From Candidatus Aminicenantota bacterium (GTDB lineage: Bacteria > Acidobacteriota > Aminicenantia > Aminicenantales > Saccharicenantaceae): a stretch of 64,000 nucleotides of DNA. A model generated the notes under the pieces. That model saw nothing but the letters and a program-made list of their open reading frames with translations, was not told the origin of the DNA and searched no databases. Of the stretch, positions 60,030 to 64,000 are shown piece after piece; position 1 is the first letter of the stretch, and the number at the start of each line of letters is the position of its first letter. Position numbers and translations under genes: made by a program. The stretch lies in contig JAGNLW010000001.1 in the NCBI GenBank assembly GCA_017999365.1, forward strand, positions 380,239 to 444,238, given 5' to 3'.

Positions 60030-62711
60030 TCAGAGCTCGAAGCGGTAGGACGCCTTGAGCATGAAGATGTTGTCGCCCTTGGCCCGGAAGATGCCGCCCA
60101 GGTCGCGCCACAGGTCGAAGTCCCCGGGGTGGGCGTAGTTCTCCCGCTTCTGCGTCCAGACGAGATAGAGGATCGAGCCCGGCCGGTACTCCCAGCGCAG
60201 CACGGCCGTCCCCCGCAGCGACTTGAGGTTGAAGTCCGGATCGGTAAAGGCGAACGGGGCCGCCTCCCCCGCCGGTCCGTCCGGGTCGGCCGTGTACACG
60301 CCGTCGGCGTAGGCGATGGTCGACCCGCCTTCCCCGTAGTAATCGAAGTCGAAGGTCCGGGCCGCCCGCAGCTCCTTGAAGGCGCTGAAGTCGCCCACGG
60401 CCAGATAGGGCTGCAGGTAGGCCTGGAAGCTCAGCCGCGGCGTGAACGTCCAGCTGACACGGACCTCGATGGGCAGGGTCTTTTGGACGACGTCCGAGAG
60501 GACGTACCGCACGCCGTAGGTCGCGGTCTTGAGCGGGTCGACGACGCGCCGGATCCACTGCCCTTCGGAGTAGCGCCAGGTGTAGCTCGGCCCGGCCGAC
60601 AGGCTGAAGTTCGGGCTCGGCTTCCAGACGATCCCGGCGCCGAGCGACCAGTTGTAACCGCCGCTCGGGTGGTAGCGGTAGTAGCCGCTGAACTTGAAGA
60701 CGAGCGTCCGCCGGTCGTCCGTGGCCAGCGTCGCCCGCACGGTCTCCCCCGCCGGGTAGAAGGCGATCGGCCCGCCGCGCGTCAGGTAGTGGCTGTACTT
60801 GGGCGGCTCGTAATCGAGGTGGAGGGTCGCCGTCCAGTAATTGAGGAACTGGCCCTTGCCGTCGAGGTAGATGTACTCGCCGACGCGGTTGCCGCCGAAG
60901 TCGTAATTGCGGTAGTAGGACGCCGTGGCCGTCCAGTTGCGGAAGAGGCGGCCCGGCTGGAGGACGCGGTAGCCGGTCTCGACGTGGCCGTTCCAGAGGT
61001 CCCCCCGGGTGTGATAGCCGAGGTCGTTGGCTTCGAATCCGGGCGACATGGCCCCCAGCGCCGCGTTGAAGACGAAGTTGCCCTTCTGTTTGTTGACGTA
61101 GAGCCGGGCGGCCCAGCCGGAGAGCGAGGTCGCCGCCGGATCGACCTCGACCCAGTCGGCGTCGGGCCGCTGGAAATAGTGGAGCGACGAGGTCTGGAGG
61201 GCGGTGATGGCCTCGGCCGTGCCGCGGACCTCGGACACGCCGGCCCAACCGGCCACGGCCCAGCCCCTGTCCCTGCCGAGGAGGGTCCAACCGTCGATCC
61301 CCAGGGTCAGGGCGCTGCGGGCGAGGCCGGACTCGAGACCGCTCCCTTCCCTCAGGTCGCGGACGACGGACGTGGCCATGAAGCCGAAGCCGCTCCGCCC
61401 TTCACCGGACTCCTTGAGCCCGCGGACGACGCCGTAGTGGCTGAAGGGCTCGACCTCGGCGCTCGAGCGGACGCCCCCGACGTCGACCGCCGCGTATTCC
61501 CGCTCGGTCAGGGCGCTGATGACGCCCAGATTGAAGCCGCGGCCGATCTTGCCGGTCACCTTGGCCGCCGTCAGGATGGTCGTCCAGTCGGGCGATTCGG
61601 AGTCGCCTGCGCCGTCGTACCCGCCCTGGGGCGTGCGGCCGATGCGGCGGCTGTAGAAGAACTCGGGGTTCTCCCAGCCGAACGAGCGGTAGACGTTGGG
61701 CCCGCCCTTGCCGAAATCGAAAATGCTGGCGCCCTCCACGAAGAAAGGCCGCTTCTCTTCGTAATAGGTCTCTTCGTCGGTGATGTTGATGACCGCCGGG
61801 TCGACCTCGACCTGGCCGAAGTCGGGATTGACCGAGAGGTTGAGGGTCAGGTTGCTGCTCAGGCCGCCTTTGAGGTCGAATCCGCCGCCTGCGCCGAAGT
61901 CCCGGCCGGTCCGGAACGGATCGCCCGGCGCCTCGGGATAGAGCCGGGCCTGGGCCAGGGCGAAGGGCGAGATCTCGAGGCGCCGCCCCGCGGCGATGCC
62001 CTCGAGGCCGGTCAGGTCGGCGAAGCGCGACACCAGGCCGCTCTCCTCCTTCGGCACCCAGGCGAAGTGGTCCTCCTCATTCCTGCGCTTGATCGTCCGC
62101 TGGAAGTTGACGCCCCAGACCTGGCCGCCGCCCCGCCTGAAACGGAGCTGGTCGAAGGGGATGCGCATCTCGACCGTCCAGCCGCCGTCGTCGACGCGGG
62201 CCGCGCTCTCCCAGACGCCGTCCCAGGTCGAGTCCGTCTCCTCGTCGTTCGAGAGCGTGCCGTCCTGGATGGAGCCGGCGGGATTGACCGAGAAGAAGTA
62301 GCCGCTGCGCCGGTCGTGATAGGGATCGAACCCGACGTCGAACCAGTCGGACTCGGTGAACTCGTCGCGGCGTCCGAGGCGGCCGACGATCTTGTCCGGC
62401 TCCGAATCGGCCAGGCGGGCCGCGACGTAGAGGCTGTCGCGGTCGAAGGCGATCCAGACCGTCGTCCCCTCCGTGGCCGGACTTCCGTCGTCGGGATCGC
62501 GCTGGGTGAAGCCGCCGGAGCCGGGTGTTCGCCAAACGGGTTCGGAAAGGACGCCGTCGACGACGATGGGACCGTCGGCTCGGACCGCGGCGATCGAACG
62601 GACCGTGCGCGGGTCGGCCGGGCGGGCGCCCGCCCGGTCCTGAGCGGAGGCCGGGGCTAACAACGAGGCGGCGGCCAGGCCCAGCGCCAGGGGAAAAGCG
62701 GCGTTACGCAT
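60030..62711 (-). CDS. DUF5916-domain outer-membrane protein with CBM9-like N-terminus
   Basis: 893 residues. Signal peptide (FPLALGLAAASLLAPASAQ). The N-terminal ~200 residues (PIVVDGVLSEPVWRTPGSG and VWIAFDRDSLYVAARLAD) are like the CBM9-type carbohydrate-binding domain seen in DUF5916 proteins. The rest, beginning about residue 240 (SPFALAQARLYPEAPGDPFR), has DUF5916 features such as VNPDFGQVEVDPAVINITD and a C-terminal SWTFTPRLSFQAYLQPYLAV barrel-like series. Predicted outer-membrane barrel for glycan or polymer handling; function unknown. Flanked by R2 copies in inverted orientation. A TTGAAT / TATATC promoter is possible upstream. Confidence 0.88.
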   Translation of the reverse strand: MRNAAFPLALGLAAASLLAPASAQDRAGARPADPRTVRSIAAVRADGPIVVDGVLSEPVWRTPGSGGFTQRDPDDGSPATEGTTVWIAFDRDSLYVAARLADSEPDKIVGRLGRRDEFTESDWFDVGFDPYHDRRSGYFFSVNPAGSIQDGTLSNDEETDSTWDGVWESAARVDDGGWTVEMRIPFDQLRFRRGGGQVWGVNFQRTIKRRNEEDHFAWVPKEESGLVSRFADLTGLEGIAAGRRLEISPFALAQARLYPEAPGDPFRTGRDFGAGGGFDLKGGLSSNLTLNLSVNPDFGQVEVDPAVINITDEETYYEEKRPFFVEGASIFDFGKGGPNVYRSFGWENPEFFYSRRIGRTPQGGYDGAGDSESPDWTTILTAAKVTGKIGRGFNLGVISALTEREYAAVDVGGVRSSAEVEPFSHYGVVRGLKESGEGRSGFGFMATSVVRDLREGSGLESGLARSALTLGIDGWTLLGRDRGWAVAGWAGVSEVRGTAEAITALQTSSLHYFQRPDADWVEVDPAATSLSGWAARLYVNKQKGNFVFNAALGAMSPGFEANDLGYHTRGDLWNGHVETGYRVLQPGRLFRNWTATASYYRNYDFGGNRVGEYIYLDGKGQFLNYWTATLHLDYEPPKYSHYLTRGGPIAFYPAGETVRATLATDDRRTLVFKFSGYYRYHPSGGYNWSLGAGIVWKPSPNFSLSAGPSYTWRYSEGQWIRRVVDPLKTATYGVRYVLSDVVQKTLPIEVRVSWTFTPRLSFQAYLQPYLAVGDFSAFKELRAARTFDFDYYGEGGSTIAYADGVYTADPDGPAGEAAPFAFTDPDFNLKSLRGTAVLRWEYRPGSILYLVWTQKRENYAHPGDFDLWRDLGGIFRAKGDNIFMLKASYRFEL

Positions 62712-62727
62712 GCGAAATCCGCATGCT

Positions 62728-62757
62728 GATATATCACGGATATCGTCGCTAATTCAA
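62728..62757 (-). promoter_or_regulatory. Possible sigma-70-like promoter for the DUF5916 gene
   Basis: On the minus strand TTGAAT (62752-62757), 18-bp spacer, TATATC (62728-62733). The ATG at 62711 is 16 bp downstream; no strong Shine-Dalgarno. Weak, sequence only. Confidence 0.4.
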
Positions 62758-62760
62758 TGA

Positions 62761-62796
62761 AAGGGCCTGGTCTTTACAAACGCCCTTTTCTCCCTG
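62761..62796. repeat. R2 half-element, copy 3
   Basis: CCTGGTCTTTACAAACG followed by CTTTTCTCCCTG matches the left part of R2 copy 1 in the same orientation; the other half with TGTAAAGACC is missing. Lies in the 170-bp gap between the DUF5916 and DUF362 genes. Confidence 0.75.
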
Positions 62797-62808
62797 TCTC
62801 TCATCCTC

Positions 62809-62837
62809 TTGCCAAGCCGGGGCGATGGGACGATAAT
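62809..62837 (+). promoter_or_regulatory. Sigma-70-like promoter for the DUF362 gene
   Basis: TTGCCA (62809-62814), 17-bp spacer, GATAAT (62832-62837). ATG at 62882 with AGGAGG in between. Confidence 0.45.
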
Positions 62838-62881
62838 TCTATTATCCTCATTCTCGCGCCGCTCCCGGCCAGGAGGTCAGC

Positions 62882-63823
62882 ATGAGCCCCGTCATAAAAA
62901 GACGCGATTTCATCAAATCCGGGGTCCTTATCGGGACCGCCGCGCTCGCCGGCGGCCTCAGAGGCCAACGTGTGCCCCCGCCCGGGGCGCCGCGCGCCGC
63001 CGGTCCCGATCTGGCGGTCGTTACCGGCGCCGACCGCGTGGCCGCCGTGAACAAGGGCCTCGAGGCCCTCGGCGGCATGAAGCGGTTCGTCAGGCCGGGG
63101 ACGACCGTCGGCCTGCTCGTCAACGCCCCGGCCTGGTGGACGAAGCCCGGCAGCCACACCCACCCCGACATCACCCTGGCCGTCATCCTGGCCGCGCTCG
63201 GGGCCGGGGCCAAGGAGATCCGCTATCTCATCGATCCTCTGGACAATTACTGGAACCGGTCCCCTCTCGCCGCTAAATACGCCGCCGAGACCGGCGCCGT
63301 CCGCAAGTGCTCCAAGGACTACGTCGAGACCCCCATCGCCCGGAACAAGACCCTCAAGAAGGCCGGCGTCGTCCGGGAGTTCCTCGACTGCGATGTCTTC
63401 GTCAACCTGCCCATCATCAAGCATCACGTCGGCGTCGGCATGTCGGGCTGCCTCAAGAACCTGATGGGCGTGAACACCGGCACTACGAACCAGTTCTTCC
63501 ACGCCGGTTCCGGGGCCAAGGGCGAATACGACGACATCCCCTTCCTGGCCCAGTGCATCGCCGACCTCAACACGCTCCGCAAGCCCGACCTGTGCGTCGC
63601 CGACGCCACGGAGTTCCTGCTGACCAACGGCCCGGCCGGGCCCGGCGAGCTGCGCCGGCTCGACAAGGTCGTCCTCGGCCCCGATCCCGTGGCCGTCGAC
63701 GCCTACGCCGCGCCCTTCGTCAACCTCAAGGCGGCCGACGTCCTGATGATCACGAAGTCGGCCGCGTGGGGACTCGGGCGGGTGGACGTCGACAGGCTCG
63801 CCGTCGAGCAGCTGACGGTCTGA
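62882..63823 (+). CDS. DUF362-family protein with Tat signal
   Basis: 313 residues. Tat signal MSPVIKRRDFIKSGVLIGTA; then DUF362 features GTTVGLLVNAPAWWTKPGS, DVFVNLPIIKHHVGVGMSG, LKNLMGV and VADATEFLLTNGPAGPG. No ferredoxin-like Cys motif of the fused DUF362 type is evident. DUF362 proteins are often found with iron-sulfur or redox genes; the function is unknown. AGGAGGTC precedes the ATG. An AT-rich palindrome follows the stop within 5 bp. Confidence 0.9.
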   Translation: MSPVIKRRDFIKSGVLIGTAALAGGLRGQRVPPPGAPRAAGPDLAVVTGADRVAAVNKGLEALGGMKRFVRPGTTVGLLVNAPAWWTKPGSHTHPDITLAVILAALGAGAKEIRYLIDPLDNYWNRSPLAAKYAAETGAVRKCSKDYVETPIARNKTLKKAGVVREFLDCDVFVNLPIIKHHVGVGMSGCLKNLMGVNTGTTNQFFHAGSGAKGEYDDIPFLAQCIADLNTLRKPDLCVADATEFLLTNGPAGPGELRRLDKVVLGPDPVAVDAYAAPFVNLKAADVLMITKSAAWGLGRVDVDRLAVEQLTV

Positions 63824-63827
63824 AAAA

Positions 63828-63904
63828 GGGGACGCTTCTATTTTATTTATTCATCTTGTTTTCATCCGACGGCGAAGATGAAAAAAATAAATAGAAACGT
63901 CCCC
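63828..63904. repeat. R4: AT-rich palindrome with GGGGACG ends
   Basis: Outer arms GGGGACG (63828-63834) and CGTCCCC (63898-63904), inner arms CTATTTTATTTATTCATC and GATGAAAAAAATAAATAG, imperfect pairing. Strongly AT-rich inside GC-rich surroundings. It may serve as a bidirectional terminator between the DUF362 gene and the convergent amidohydrolase end. Confidence 0.75.
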
Positions 63905-63906
63905 AT

Positions 63907-64000
63907 TTAGCGGGCTTTGGCCACCATCTCGCGGACCTCGCGCATGAGCCGCGGCGTCTCGTAGACGATGCCGTCCTTGATCGTCCACTTGATGCCGCCG
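63907..64000 (-). CDS. Amidohydrolase, C-terminal fragment (runs off the right edge)
   Basis: The last 30 codons of a minus-strand gene: GIKWTIKDGIVYETPRLM, then REVREMVAKAR and the stop. This ending is typical of imidazolonepropionase-like amidohydrolases (TIKDGIVYDAP...LL..VREMV). The body of the gene lies outside the window. The R4 palindrome ends just before its stop codon. Confidence 0.7.
   Translation of the reverse strand, partial: GGIKWTIKDGIVYETPRLMREVREMVAKAR

Overview
The window is strongly GC-rich with almost every third codon position G or C, so antisense and off-frame open frames are everywhere. The genes are those of a didermic (outer-membrane) bacterium: BamA, an OmpH/Skp chaperone, LolCDE-type lipoprotein export, many lipobox lipoproteins, Tat-exported proteins and a DUF5916 barrel. 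Features such as RNase HIII, S9, M14 and DUF885-type proteins, SpoIID- and SpoIVB-like proteins without sporulation genes, and KAS III beside an epimerase fit the Acidobacteriota / Candidatus Aminicenantes (OP8) neighbourhood. That placement is inference from gene content; no rRNA is present.

Layout. 1-8.3 kb: start of spermidine synthase, a SpoIID/LytB-domain protein, a very large M14-like secreted peptidase and an NtrC-type regulator. 8.3-13.3 kb: a cysteine-rich sensor/GGDEF protein, an AT-rich regulatory gap, a LolA-like protein and an M48 lipoprotein protease. 13.4-21.2 kb (minus): an eight-gene envelope/housekeeping operon ribH-nusB-lysS-lolC/E-lolD-bamA-ompH-fabZ. 21.3-24.6 kb: a Lon-like protease and RluB. 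24.6-27.7 kb: two MacB-type permeases without an ATPase, bracketed by inverted repeats. 27.7-37.9 kb: ribokinase, AlaX-type editing protein, methyltransferase, S9 peptidase, DUF401 permease, RNase HIII, amidohydrolase and EF-P. 37.9-48.7 kb: beta-propeller and SpoIVB-like proteins, epimerase, KAS III, DUF885-like protein, TatD, polyprenyl synthase, CYTH and omega subunit. 48.8-53.2 kb: NSS transporter, a MinD-like ATPase with a J-like partner, a GspG-like protein and an ATP-grasp protein. 53.2-64 kb: FG-GAP lipoprotein, phosphodiesterase, thioredoxin-like protein, aldo/keto reductase, hydrolase, acyltransferase, tRNA-Lys, Smr protein, DUF5916 barrel, DUF362 protein and the end of an amidohydrolase.

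No phage, plasmid, IS transposase or CRISPR array was found. What the genes do not explain is a population of short palindromic repeats, many with GGGGAC near an edge: a 268-bp MITE-like element, two copies of a near-perfect palindrome, three copies of a 56-bp element, an AT-rich hairpin and what looks like a 69-bp in-frame insertion inside a coding region. Two gene units (the MacB pair and the DUF5916 gene) are each flanked by inverted copies. Other signals include apparently leaderless promoters at 42-43 kb, a cluster of ATATGT motifs before the GGDEF gene, and several proteins that have lost a hallmark motif of their family (DUF885, J domain, thioredoxin, receiver domain). I found no clearly new defence or mobile system. 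The best candidates for undescribed biology are the repeat population, the Cys-rich sensor/GGDEF protein and the MinD-like ATPase/J-like pair.
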